Source: JBMNNU01 sp050942695
GTDB lineage: Bacteria; Chloroflexota; UBA6077
Reading direction: 5' to 3'
DNA: 25,320 bases
Assembly: GCA_050942695.1 (NCBI GenBank)
Contig: JBMNNU010000007.1
Span: 1-25,320, forward strand
In this document: positions 7,153-15,229 of the stretch, piece after piece
Layout: each line of letters starts with the position of its first letter
How positions within the stretch are numbered: the stretch's first letter is position 1
Notes under the pieces: generated by a model
Told to the model about the DNA's origin: nothing
Seen by the model: the letters and a program-made list of their open reading frames with translations, nothing else
Database searches by the model: none
Made by a program: the position numbers and the translations under genes

Positions 7153-9177
7153 GTGTCAGCCACTATGGGCTATCCCGAGCAAACGGAGCAGGTTCCCGAC
7201 AAAGGGAAACTTAGAGATATCTATCGCAAGATGTTGCTTATCCGTTCCTTCGAGGAGCGGGCGCAGGAGATGTTCCAGGCTGGACAGCTTCCGCGGCGAG
7301 GCCATCTCTCCACTGGGCAGGAAGCGGTAGCTGCCGCTACCATCGTAGCTATCGAGGATGATGATTACATATCCAGCACCCACCGAGGCCACGGCCACGC
7401 TATTGCGCGAGGCGAGAACCTCCTAGCGGCAATGGGCGAGCTTGCAGGGAAAAGCAGCGGCTTCTGCAGCGGGAAGGGCGGATCGATGCATATTGCCGAT
7501 GTCGATAAGGCGATGTTGGGAGCGTTTCCCCTCGTCGGCGCTTCGATCACTATGGCCGTGGGCGGAGGGCTCGCAGCCAAAACACTCGGCAACGGCCGCA
7601 TATCCGTCGCCTTTTTTGGGGATGGGGCATCCAACCAGGGAACCTTCCACGAAGGGATCAACCTCGCTGCTATCTGGGACCTCCCCGTCCTTTTCGTCTG
7701 CGAAAACAACCAGTACGCGATTTTCACCAAGCAAGAGAACGTCATGCGGGTGAAGAATGTGGCGGACAGGGCGGCTGCTTACGGGATACCCGGTGTGATT
7801 GTAGACGGTATGGACCCTCTCGCGGTCTACCGGGCGGTCCGCGACGCTGCGGAGAGAGCACGCTCAGCTCAAGGGCCAACTCTCATCGAGGCCAAGACAT
7901 ATCGATGGGTTGGGCATAGCACCGGTGACCCAGGTACCGGCTATAGAAGTCGGGAAGAGCTTCAGCAGTGGAAGCAGCGTGACCCCATACCCAACTTTCG
8001 GCGCTACCTGTTGGAATCCGGCGCTATGTCGGAGCCTGAACTGCAGGACCTCGAGGCAGGAGTTGCCCAGAGAATAGAAGAGGCTGTGGCATATACACTG
8101 TCCGCACCCGATCCAGATCCATCACAGGCTTTCTCCGGTCTCTACGCCCCCGAGTATCGGCCGGAAAAAGAAGAGCCCGCTGGCGAAGTCCGGCAGATAT
8201 CAGCCCTGCAGGCGCTGAACGAGGCGCTTCGGGAAGAGATGGAGCGAGAGCCCAGGCTGATCATGTTGGGAGAGGATATCGGCCCCAGGGGCGGACCGTT
8301 CGGGGTGAGCAAGGGGTTGATAGACCTCTTTGGGCCGAATCGCATCATCGATACCCCGATATCAGAGAACAGCTTCGTTGCTGCGGCTATAGGGGCATCA
8401 TTGGCAGGCGTGCCCGCCATAGCAGAGATCAGTTACATAGACTTCATCACGCTGGCGATGGATCCCATAGTCAACGTAGCCGCAAAGACCCACTACATGA
8501 GTGGCGGAAAGCAGAACGTTCCGGTAGTAATCCGCACAGAGGGGGGCGGAGGCCCCGCAGGGGACGGCCCTACGCACTCACAGAGTCTAGAAGCCTGGTT
8601 CGCCCACGTGCCGGGGTTGAAGGTCGTGCTTCCCTCCACCCCATACGACTACAAAGGGCTGCTGAAGAGCGCCATCCGCGACCCCAACCCCGTCGTCTTC
8701 ATAGAGCACAAGATGCTCTATAGGGTAAAGGGGCCGGTTCCCGTTGGGGATTACGCTATACCGTTCGGGCAAGCGGTTATCCGTCGAAGCGGGCGGCACG
8801 TAACAGTGGTGGCATTGGCAGCGATGGTACACAAAGCCATGGCTGCTTCTGAGAAGCTGGCATCGCAGGGGATCGATATCGAGGTGATCGACCCTCGTAC
8901 GTTGGTGCCATTCGACCTTGATACCGTTGCTGAGTCGGTGAAAAAGACTGGCCGACTGGTAGTATTCCAGGAGTCGAGCCTCTGCTGCGGCTTCGGCTCT
9001 GAGATCGCCAGGGTCGTCGGCGAGGCGGCTTTCGATTACTTGGAGGCACCGATCAAGGTAATTGGAACGACAGTGCCTCTTCCGTCGTCACCAGTGCTAG
9101 AGGCCGCAGCCCTTCCTAACGAACAAACCTTGATCGATGCCGTCTGTGAGGTTTTGGAAGGATGCTCAAAAAGGTAA
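7153..9177 (+). CDS. Fused E1 alpha-beta subunit of a 2-oxoacid dehydrogenase complex
   Basis: The 674-residue protein joins the two halves that usually come from separate genes. The alpha half (about 15-325) has the thiamine diphosphate motif GDG (156-158) ending in ENN (184-186), plus the HSTGDPGTGYRS loop (255-266). The beta half (about 348-670) has MLGEDIG with the catalytic-type Glu373, and the HSQSLEAWFAHVPG segment with His475. A Pro/Glu-rich linker joins them. It decarboxylates a 2-oxoacid and passes the acyl group to the E2 lipoyl arm. Pyruvate, acetoin or branched-chain 2-oxoacids are all possible, and the sequence does not decide. The start is GTG at 7153, or the in-frame ATG at 7165. 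It overlaps the E2 gene by 16 bases. No E3 gene is in the window. Confidence 0.92.
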   Translation: MSATMGYPEQTEQVPDKGKLRDIYRKMLLIRSFEERAQEMFQAGQLPRRGHLSTGQEAVAAATIVAIEDDDYISSTHRGHGHAIARGENLLAAMGELAGKSSGFCSGKGGSMHIADVDKAMLGAFPLVGASITMAVGGGLAAKTLGNGRISVAFFGDGASNQGTFHEGINLAAIWDLPVLFVCENNQYAIFTKQENVMRVKNVADRAAAYGIPGVIVDGMDPLAVYRAVRDAAERARSAQGPTLIEAKTYRWVGHSTGDPGTGYRSREELQQWKQRDPIPNFRRYLLESGAMSEPELQDLEAGVAQRIEEAVAYTLSAPDPDPSQAFSGLYAPEYRPEKEEPAGEVRQISALQALNEALREEMEREPRLIMLGEDIGPRGGPFGVSKGLIDLFGPNRIIDTPISENSFVAAAIGASLAGVPAIAEISYIDFITLAMDPIVNVAAKTHYMSGGKQNVPVVIRTEGGGGPAGDGPTHSQSLEAWFAHVPGLKVVLPSTPYDYKGLLKSAIRDPNPVVFIEHKMLYRVKGPVPVGDYAIPFGQAVIRRSGRHVTVVALAAMVHKAMAASEKLASQGIDIEVIDPRTLVPFDLDTVAESVKKTGRLVVFQESSLCCGFGSEIARVVGEAAFDYLEAPIKVIGTTVPLPSSPVLEAAALPNEQTLIDAVCEVLEGCSKR

Positions 9178-10355
9178 TAATGCCCACCCTCGGGCTGGAC
9201 ATGGAGGGGGCGACCATCCAGAAGTGGCTGAAGGCCGAGGGTGAAGAGGTCGCCAAAGACGAACCGATCCTGGTGATAGAGACCGATAAGGCGACGACCG
9301 AGATAACCGCGCCGGCCTCTGGGGTGTTGAAACAGATCGTCCAGCGGGAAGGCGCGTTCGTCCCAGTCACAGAGACGGTGGCGTTTCTGGAAACTGGCGA
9401 TGCAGGGGTAGCGCCGGATGCAACAGCCACCGAGCCAGATGTTCGGGGAGTAGCCACGGCAACATCCGACGGCCGAAGCCCAATACGCGCCTCACCTGCC
9501 GCTCGGCGTATAGCCCGTGAGCTGGGCGTCGACCTCTCGCAGGTCAAGGGTACAGGCCCGGCAGGCCGCATCCAGGGTGAGGATGTTCGAGCCTTTGCAG
9601 CGGCACTAAGCCAATCCATGTCCTTTCCAGCGCAGGCGGTTCCGCCGAAGCCACCAGCCTTCGATCTTCCAGGTAGGCTCGTGCCCTTGAGCCGCAAGCG
9701 CAGATTGACGGCGGAGAGAATGGCGCTCTCCACCGCTACGGTGGCTCGCCTCACCATGAACCTCGACGTCGACGCAACCGAGATAATCCGCTGGCGAGCT
9801 CGAGTCCTTTCGATTCTTCAGGAGGGCAAAGGCCTTCGCGTCACCTACAACGACATCCTGGTCAAGGTAGTCGCTGCAGCTCTGAAGGAACACCCTTATC
9901 TCAACGCTCGATGGACCGACAGCGGCATTTACCTTGTTGAGCCGATCAACCTGGGGGTGGCTGTTGCCGTGGACGATGGGTTGGTGGTGCCGGTGATCCG
10001 CGACGCCGACAGGAAATCTGTCGTTGAGATCTCCGAGGAGATGTCACAGCTAGTGGCCCGGGCTCGCGAGGATAAGCTCTCCATGGCGGACATCACCGGA
10101 GGCAGCTTCACCATCACTAACCTCGGCATGTTTGGCATCGACTCCTTTACCCCCATCGTAAACCCACCCGAGTCCGCCATCCTGGGGGTCGGGCGGATCG
10201 TGGAGAAGGGTGTGGGGGTGGGCGGCCAACTGGAGTTGCGGCCGATGATGACTCTGTCGCTTTCCTTCGACCATCGCATCCTGGACGGCGCCCCCGCCGC
10301 CAAGTTCCTCCAACGCCTGAGACAACTACTGGAGGAGCCATACCTGCTGATATAA
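9162..10355 (+). CDS. Dihydrolipoamide acyltransferase (E2) of a 2-oxoacid dehydrogenase complex
   Basis: The 397-residue E2 has one lipoyl domain (about 1-78) with the lipoylated Lys43 in ETDKAT. A peripheral subunit-binding domain (about 107-145; ASPAARRIARELGVDLSQVK) follows after a linker. The acyltransferase domain (about 170-397) carries the active-site DHRILDG (His371, Asp375) near the C-terminus. It forms the core of the complex and transfers acyl groups to CoA. GGAAGG directly abuts the chosen ATG; an ATG at 9180 is possible, but MLKKVIMP is the usual first lipoyl strand. It overlaps the E1 gene, so both subunits are coupled. A strong palindromic terminator follows (10389-10424). Acyl specificity is not determined. 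Confidence 0.92.
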   Translation: MLKKVIMPTLGLDMEGATIQKWLKAEGEEVAKDEPILVIETDKATTEITAPASGVLKQIVQREGAFVPVTETVAFLETGDAGVAPDATATEPDVRGVATATSDGRSPIRASPAARRIARELGVDLSQVKGTGPAGRIQGEDVRAFAAALSQSMSFPAQAVPPKPPAFDLPGRLVPLSRKRRLTAERMALSTATVARLTMNLDVDATEIIRWRARVLSILQEGKGLRVTYNDILVKVVAAALKEHPYLNARWTDSGIYLVEPINLGVAVAVDDGLVVPVIRDADRKSVVEISEEMSQLVARAREDKLSMADITGGSFTITNLGMFGIDSFTPIVNPPESAILGVGRIVEKGVGVGGQLELRPMMTLSLSFDHRILDGAPAAKFLQRLRQLLEEPYLLI

Positions 10356-10388
10356 GGATTTGCTTTAGATTATCCTTTTCCAAGCATT

Positions 10389-10424
10389 GTAAAGCGGGTG
10401 GGAGCTAGCTCCCACCCGCTTTAC
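10389..10424. terminator. Perfect 36-bp palindrome, bidirectional terminator between E2 and nrdJ
   Basis: GTAAAGCGGGTGGGAGCT (10389-10406) is followed immediately by its exact reverse complement (10407-10424). The transcript of either strand would fold into a long G/C-rich hairpin. A T-rich stretch follows on the plus side (TTTATACATCTTTTG). It sits between two converging genes, as expected for a shared terminator. Confidence 0.88.
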
Positions 10425-10441
10425 TTTATACATCTTTTGTT

Positions 10442-12754
10442 TTAGCACTCGGAAAAGCCGCAGCTATAGCATTTTTGGCAGCCCTCTTCGTATACCAGGC
10501 TGGCTAAGCCGCACTCAGGGCACAGGTCGCCAATTTTCGCCATATCATCAGCCGACGACGAATCTTTCCACGCCTCAACTGCCTCCGGAGCAACCATACC
10601 TAGATGCTCAGCCAGCACCTGGGCAACGGCGTCCGGCAGCGACCTCACGCGGCTCTTGCCGAAGCCCAACTGCCGGCCGCCACCGATACCCATCAATTGA
10701 TTCGTTATCTCTTTCAACCGGTCCGTCGGAGTGAGCGACGAAGGTAGGCGGAGGATCAGCGATAGCATCCGACCCATGGCCTCAGATACCGCGGCCGTGT
10801 CGCTTCCAGCCTTCCCAACGTTGAGAAACACCTCGAACGGCTCTCTCGACCCGTTTTCGTTCACCGTGACGAAGGCGGTGCCCAGCGGAGTCTCAGCTCG
10901 ATAGGTCACTCCGTGGACCAGCCGCGGCCGCGGTTTAATCTTCTTCTCAATGGTTGACGCGGTTTCCAGCTCTTTGGCCGGCTTCTCGCCCTTCTTGCCC
11001 GCCGCTCCTATGTGCAGCACCTGCTCGCCCTTGCACCCGTCCCGGAATACGGTGATGCCGAGACAGCCGAGCCGGTGGGCCATCGTATATACGTCTGCTA
11101 CATCCTCCACCGTCGCGGAGTTCGGCAGGTTCACGGTCTTGGAAACAGCGTTGTCTGTAAAACGTTGGAAGGCAGCCTGCATCCGGACGTGCCACTCAGG
11201 GGCTATCTCGTGGGCTGTCACGAAGACCCTGCGGACGTCCTCAGGCACCTCTTCTAGCCCGTGCAGCGTCCCCTGGCGAGCTACCTTGTCCATTAGCTCC
11301 TCGCTGTAAAAGCCCCTCTCCCGAGCGACCTTCTCGAAGTGGGGGTTGACGAAGGCCAGGTGGCGCTCGCCGACGATGTGGCGGTAGGCTATGGCGAATA
11401 ACGGCTCGATCCCAGAGGTGCTCCCTGCTATGATGCTTATCGTTCCGGTAGGAGCGATGGTTGTGACGGTAGCGTTGCGAAGCGGTGGGCCATCTTTGTA
11501 AATACTGTTTGGCCAGTTGGGGAAAGGTCCGCGCTCCCTAGCCAGCTCGGCCGACTCCTCGTGCCCAATGCGCCGGATGAAGCCCATCACCTCCTCTGCC
11601 AGCTCTAAAGCTTCCTCACTGTTGTAGGGGATGCCGAGCTGTATCAGCATGTCCGCCCACCCCATGACCCCTAGCCCTATCCTGCGGTTGCTCTTGACCA
11701 TATCGGCGATGTTTCGCAGGGGATAGGGATTCACGTCGATGACGTCGTCCAGGAACCTGACGGACAGGCGGATGACCCGCTCCATCTCCTTCCAATCGAT
11801 AGGCCACCGGCCGTTCGAGGAGCGGTTCTTCCCCGTTTTTACGAAGCGAGCAAGGTTTAGCGAACCCAGGTTGCAAGCCTCGTTGGGGAGCAGCGGCTGC
11901 TCTCCGCACGGGTTGGTAGCTTCGATCTGTCCGATCGCTGGCGTGGGGTTAGCCGGACTGGCGTTCACTCGGTCTATAAAGATCAGCCCTGGATCGCCGC
12001 TTCGCCAGGCGGCGTGGACGATCCTGTCGAAGACATCTCGAGCTCGGAGCCTTTTCACAGCTTTACCTGTGGCAGGGTCGATCAGATCGTACTCAGCGCC
12101 GGTTTCCACCGCCTTCATGAAGTCTTCGGTTACCGTTACCGAGATGTTGAAGTTGGTAAAGCCGCCCTCCAGCTTGCACTCGATGAACTCCAGGATATCC
12201 GGATGGTCAACCCTGAGGATGCCCATGTTGGCGCCGCGCCGGGTTCCGCCCTGCTTCACCGCCTCGGTGGCAGCGTTGAACACCCGCATGAAGCTAACCG
12301 GCCCGCTCGCCTTTCCCCCGGTGCTTTGCACCGTGCTGTCCTTGGATCGCAGCCTCGAAAAGGCGAACCCCGTGCCCCCGCCGCTTTTGTGGATCAGCGC
12401 CGCCCGCTTGATCGACTCGAAAATCCCTTCCAGTGAGTCCTCTACCGGAAGGACGTAGCACGCCGAGTATTGGAGGCCGTTATCCTTGCCGGCGTTCATC
12501 AAGGTCGGTGAGTTGGGGAAGAACAGCATCGCCTGCATCGACTCCACGAAGCGCCCTGCGATAGCTTCTACCTCGTCTTCGCTCTTCCCGTAGTTCAGCT
12601 CAGCTTTAGCGATGGCTCGGGCGACTCGCCAGCACATATCGTCCGGTGTTTCAACCACCTCGTCGCCCTTTTTGGCCAGGTACCTTTCTTTGAGCACCCT
12701 GAGGGCTGACTCCGTCCACAGCCCCGCCTTTTTCGCTCCTGCCACTCCCGTCAT
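10442..12754 (-). CDS. nrdJ: Adenosylcobalamin-dependent (class II) ribonucleoside-diphosphate reductase
   Basis: The 770-residue enzyme reduces ribonucleotides to deoxyribonucleotides with coenzyme B12. NPCGEQ carries the thiyl Cys283 and Glu285; Cys294, 11 residues on (NEACNLGSLNL), and Cys99 (YSACYVLP) form the redox pair, the spacing seen in Thermotoga-type NrdJ. The phosphate-binding region APTGTISIIAGSTSGIEP is present. The C-terminus has two CxxC pairs (CPEC, CQKC) and ends SCGFSEC, the flexible tail that re-reduces the active site. No N-terminal ATP-cone is seen. GAGAGG sits 6 bases upstream of the ATG. Two NrdR boxes precede it. No NrdA/NrdB, NrdD or cobalamin riboswitch is visible here. 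Confidence 0.95.
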   Translation of the reverse strand: MTGVAGAKKAGLWTESALRVLKERYLAKKGDEVVETPDDMCWRVARAIAKAELNYGKSEDEVEAIAGRFVESMQAMLFFPNSPTLMNAGKDNGLQYSACYVLPVEDSLEGIFESIKRAALIHKSGGGTGFAFSRLRSKDSTVQSTGGKASGPVSFMRVFNAATEAVKQGGTRRGANMGILRVDHPDILEFIECKLEGGFTNFNISVTVTEDFMKAVETGAEYDLIDPATGKAVKRLRARDVFDRIVHAAWRSGDPGLIFIDRVNASPANPTPAIGQIEATNPCGEQPLLPNEACNLGSLNLARFVKTGKNRSSNGRWPIDWKEMERVIRLSVRFLDDVIDVNPYPLRNIADMVKSNRRIGLGVMGWADMLIQLGIPYNSEEALELAEEVMGFIRRIGHEESAELARERGPFPNWPNSIYKDGPPLRNATVTTIAPTGTISIIAGSTSGIEPLFAIAYRHIVGERHLAFVNPHFEKVARERGFYSEELMDKVARQGTLHGLEEVPEDVRRVFVTAHEIAPEWHVRMQAAFQRFTDNAVSKTVNLPNSATVEDVADVYTMAHRLGCLGITVFRDGCKGEQVLHIGAAGKKGEKPAKELETASTIEKKIKPRPRLVHGVTYRAETPLGTAFVTVNENGSREPFEVFLNVGKAGSDTAAVSEAMGRMLSLILRLPSSLTPTDRLKEITNQLMGIGGGRQLGFGKSRVRSLPDAVAQVLAEHLGMVAPEAVEAWKDSSSADDMAKIGDLCPECGLASLVYEEGCQKCYSCGFSEC

Positions 12755-12821
12755 CTTCTTCCTCTCTGATCAGCCATCGCCAACTGATGGCCAACCCACA
12801 AATCTCATAACTAGACAGAAA

Positions 12822-12868
12822 ACACAATATCTTGTGTCTATCAGTATGTTCAGCCCAATATCTTGTGG
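12822..12868 (-). promoter_or_regulatory. Pair of NrdR boxes controlling nrdJ
   Basis: ACACAATATCTTGTGT (12822-12837) is a near-perfect NrdR palindrome. A second copy, GCCCAATATCTTGTGG (12853-12868), shares the 12-base core CAATATCTTGTG. The cores are exactly 31 bp apart, three helical turns, the classic spacing for cooperative NrdR binding. They lie 68-114 bases upstream of the nrdJ start, just inside a TTGACA -35 element, so NrdR bound with dATP/ATP would repress. The nrdR gene is not in this window. Confidence 0.92.
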
Positions 12869-12874
12869 TGTCAA
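12869..12874 (-). promoter_or_regulatory. Probable -35 element (TTGACA) of the nrdJ promoter
   Basis: A perfect TTGACA on the minus strand directly abuts the upstream NrdR box. No good -10 hexamer stands out at 16-18 bases; weaker candidates lie within 12840-12852. Transcription would start close to the downstream NrdR box. Confidence 0.45.
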
Positions 12875-12959
12875 GAGGTTGGAGACAAGTTATGAAGAAA
12901 TCTGTAGAAGTTGCTTCGAGTAGTGCTCGAAGAGACATACTCAAAGTAACAGTTTGGTT

Positions 12960-13970
12960 TCACATCCAGGGTTCGGAGGTGTGATCCCTGGTCATCAGTT
13001 GAGTGAGGCCATCCTGAAGACTAGCCCCTTCGAAGAGGACGGCGTGAACCTGCTGGGTGATCGGCATCTCCACCCCTTTCAGTCGAGCTAGCTTGTAGAC
13101 AGACCGAGTTGCAGGAAAACCCTCGACCTCCATTCGGGAACGGCTTCGAACCTGGTCGAGATTGGAGCCTCGAGCGATGGCCTCCCCGGCTGCGCGGTTG
13201 CGGCTGTGTCGGCTTGTGCAGGTAGCGATGATATCTCCGATCCCGGCTAGCCCTGCAACAGTCGATGCCTGGCCGCCCATCACAGAGACCAATCTGCTGA
13301 TCTCGGCGAGACTCCTGGTGACCAACGCTGCTTTGGCGTTGTCGCCATACCCTAGCCCGTCCGACATCCCAGCCGCGATCGCGATGACGTTTTTGACCGT
13401 GCCACACAGCTCAACCCCTACTAGGTCGAGGTTCGTGTAAACCCGGAAGGCCTTCGTCGATAGGATCTGCTGCAGCCGCCTCGCCACCTGTTCGTCTCGA
13501 CAGGCCACGACCGTGGCTGTAGGAATGCCGCGGCTGACCTCTTCCGCGTGGTTCGGCCCTGATAAGGCGGCGATGCGCCCTTGCTGGGCTTGGCCGGACC
13601 ATTTTTCAAGCTGCTCGGTTGCTCTGAGCAGGCTCTCCTCGTCTAGGCCCTTGCTTCCGCTCACCACGAGTTGGCCGGGCTTCAGAAGAGGCCCAACCAT
13701 GGGCGCTAGCTCCCTAATAAATCGGGATATCGCCGCGATGATTACGACAGAAGACCCCTGTAGGGCATATTCCAAATCGGACGTTGGGAATACGTTATCG
13801 GGGATTCGAACGCCGGGCAGGTAGCTGGAGTTCTCACGAGTCGATACGATCTCTTCGGCCAACTCCGGCCGTCGAGCCCAAAGCCGGACCTCATAGCCTT
13901 TACTCGCCATCAGCACAGCCAAAGCTGTGCCCCATCCGCCGGCATTTATTATGCAAATTTTATCAACCAT
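12960..13970 (-). CDS. gpsA: Glycerol-3-phosphate dehydrogenase (NAD(P)+)
   Basis: This enzyme reduces dihydroxyacetone phosphate to sn-glycerol-3-phosphate for phospholipid synthesis. The N-terminal Rossmann turn reads INAGGWGTALA, where GpsA normally has GxGxWG, so the first Gly is Asn here. Also typical are VSGSKGLD, ALSGPNHAEEV, the catalytic Lys region GTVKNVIAIAAG, GDNAKAALVTR and GIGDIIATCTSRHSRN. The frame is open to 14075, but I place the start at the ATG at 13970 (336 aa): this is the usual family N-terminus (MVDKICIIN), a GGTGG lies 7 bases upstream, and the upstream promoter would otherwise lie inside the gene. It is divergent from plsY, the next enzyme to use its product. Confidence 0.93.
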   Translation of the reverse strand: MVDKICIINAGGWGTALAVLMASKGYEVRLWARRPELAEEIVSTRENSSYLPGVRIPDNVFPTSDLEYALQGSSVVIIAAISRFIRELAPMVGPLLKPGQLVVSGSKGLDEESLLRATEQLEKWSGQAQQGRIAALSGPNHAEEVSRGIPTATVVACRDEQVARRLQQILSTKAFRVYTNLDLVGVELCGTVKNVIAIAAGMSDGLGYGDNAKAALVTRSLAEISRLVSVMGGQASTVAGLAGIGDIIATCTSRHSRNRAAGEAIARGSNLDQVRSRSRMEVEGFPATRSVYKLARLKGVEMPITQQVHAVLFEGASLQDGLTQLMTRDHTSEPWM

Positions 13971-13971
13971 A

Positions 13972-14000
13972 TTCAGGCCACCCGGACGATATGCTATCAT
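13972..14000 (+). promoter_or_regulatory. Candidate promoter of plsY
   Basis: TATCAT (13995-14000) is preceded by an extended -10 TGC (13992-13994). A weak -35 (TTCAGG, 13972-13977) lies 17 bases upstream. It would give a leader of roughly 105 bases before plsY. By-eye match only. Confidence 0.35.
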
Positions 14001-14013
14001 GATATCCACGAGA

Positions 14014-14041
14014 ATTCTACCGGTAGCCGCCGGTATTGCAA
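14014..14041 (-). promoter_or_regulatory. Candidate promoter of gpsA
   Basis: On the minus strand TTGCAA (14036-14041) and TAGAAT (14014-14019) are separated by 16 bases. The predicted start of transcription falls about 37 bases before the 13970 ATG. It supports the shorter gpsA start. Confidence 0.45.
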
Positions 14042-14113
14042 GGCACAATCGAGAGCCTAAAAGGTAATCCTTCAAAAAGACAATCTACCAAAGACCCGAA
14101 AGCGAGGTTAACC

Positions 14114-14734
14114 ATGCAGGTCGACCAATTCCTGATCGTAGGTCTCTTGGCATATCTCTTAGGATCGATCCCCACCGGCTACGTCATAGCTCGTTTCCGC
14201 GGAAATGTGGATCTGCTTCAACATGGAAGTAAGCGCACTGGAGCCACAAACGTTCTCAGGACCATGGGCTGGAAAGCCGCCGCCCCCGTATTCGCTGGAG
14301 ATTTCTTGAAGGGCGTTGCAGCCGTCATACTGGCGCGGTTGATAACCCAGGGAGACCCCACAGGCGACGTAGTCGCAGGATTGGCAGCGCTGGTGGGGCA
14401 CAACTACTCTCTCTACATCGGCTTCAAAGGTGGCAGAGGGGTTACTACCGGCTTAGGCGCTCTGGTCGTCATCGCCCCTCAGGTTTTTGCTGTTGCAGCT
14501 ATCATCGGCGTTGCGATAATCGCCTGGAGTCGATACGTCTCCCTTGGCTCTGTTTTGGGTTCCTGCACCGTACCGATTACCCTGCTGGTTTCCGTTTTCC
14601 TTCTAGGCCAGCCATTCCCACACTTTCTGTTTGGGCTGCTGGGTGCTGCCTTCGTAATAATAAGCCACCGGGACAACATCGTGCGCCTCTTCCGGGGAAC
14701 CGAAAGGAAGCTAGGCCAGAGAGTTAATCTGTAA
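14114..14734 (+). CDS. plsY: Acyl-phosphate:glycerol-3-phosphate acyltransferase PlsY
   Basis: This 206-residue integral membrane acyltransferase transfers an acyl group from acyl-phosphate to glycerol-3-phosphate, the first step of phosphatidic acid synthesis. Family motifs are LLGSIPTGYVIAR, SKRTGATNVLRTMG, GDFLKGVAAV and GHNYSLYIGFKGGRGVTTGLG, with about five membrane helices. The frame is open to 14036, but the ATG at 14114 is chosen: GCGAGG lies 6 bases upstream, the family length is about 200, and the extra N-terminal 26 residues are polar and atypical. It is divergent from gpsA, whose product it uses, and convergent with ribH, only 15 bases apart. Confidence 0.93.
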   Translation: MQVDQFLIVGLLAYLLGSIPTGYVIARFRGNVDLLQHGSKRTGATNVLRTMGWKAAAPVFAGDFLKGVAAVILARLITQGDPTGDVVAGLAALVGHNYSLYIGFKGGRGVTTGLGALVVIAPQVFAVAAIIGVAIIAWSRYVSLGSVLGSCTVPITLLVSVFLLGQPFPHFLFGLLGAAFVIISHRDNIVRLFRGTERKLGQRVNL

Positions 14735-14737
14735 TTC

Positions 14738-14755
14738 GGTTGATAGCCATCAACC
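14738..14755. terminator. Short hairpin between convergent plsY and ribH
   Basis: GGTTGAT (14738-14744) and ATCAACC (14749-14755) form a perfect 7-bp stem around AGCC, overlapping the ribH stop codon. No T-tract follows on either strand. The gap is only 15 bases, so it is the only plausible shared termination signal. Confidence 0.4.
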
Positions 14756-15229
14756 CTGCGCCGCGTTGATCCCATTCAGTAAGTTGGCCATCTCGATAGC
14801 CGTGACTGCAGCGTCGAACCCTTTGTTGCCAGCCTTCGTGCCCGCACGCTCGATCGCCTGCTCGAGGTTGTCGGCTGTGATTACTCCGAAGATCACAGGG
14901 ACTCCCGTCTCCATTCCGGCGTGTGCGATACCCTTGGCTACCTCTGCAGCCACGTAATCGAAGTGGGGTGTAGCCCCTCTGATCACAGCCCCGAGGCAGA
15001 TAACCCCTGCATAGGACCCCGTCTGAGCCATCCTCTTCGCCACCAGGGGGATCTCGAAGGCGCCGGGCACCCACGCCAGATCGATGTTCTCCTCGACGAC
15101 CCCGTGGCGGATCAGCGCGTCCTTAGCTCCGCCCAGAAGTTTGCTACTGATGAACTCGTTGAAACGGGAGACGACTAACGCAAAGCGCAGTCCCTTACCT
15201 ATCAGCTCTCCCTCATAAACCCTTCCCAT
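14750..15229 (-). CDS. ribH: 6,7-dimethyl-8-ribityllumazine synthase
   Basis: The 159-residue enzyme condenses the ribitylaminouracil intermediate with dihydroxybutanone phosphate to make lumazine; it forms pentamers or 60-mer shells. Family motifs are VVSRFNEFISSKLLGGA, VPGAFEIPLVAKRMA, and CLGAVIRGATPHFDYVA with the catalytic His89, plus GTKAGNKGFDAAVTAIEMANL. The frame is open to 15253, but AGAGGAGG sits 6 bases before the ATG at 15229 and that gives the usual length. The start overlaps the ribBA end by 17 bases. It is last in the rib operon. Confidence 0.95.
   Translation of the reverse strand: MGRVYEGELIGKGLRFALVVSRFNEFISSKLLGGAKDALIRHGVVEENIDLAWVPGAFEIPLVAKRMAQTGSYAGVICLGAVIRGATPHFDYVAAEVAKGIAHAGMETGVPVIFGVITADNLEQAIERAGTKAGNKGFDAAVTAIEMANLLNGINAAQG

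Noticed and set aside
9116..9757. 213-codon minus-strand frame across the E1/E2 junction
   Set aside because: It is a low-complexity Ser/Ala-rich translation opposite two real, overlapping genes.
11739..12458. 239-codon open frame antisense to nrdJ
   Set aside because: It is a shadow of the well-conserved nrdJ frame.
12755..12959. Cobalamin riboswitch upstream of nrdJ
   Set aside because: No B12-box was seen on the minus strand. The leader is short and filled by NrdR boxes.
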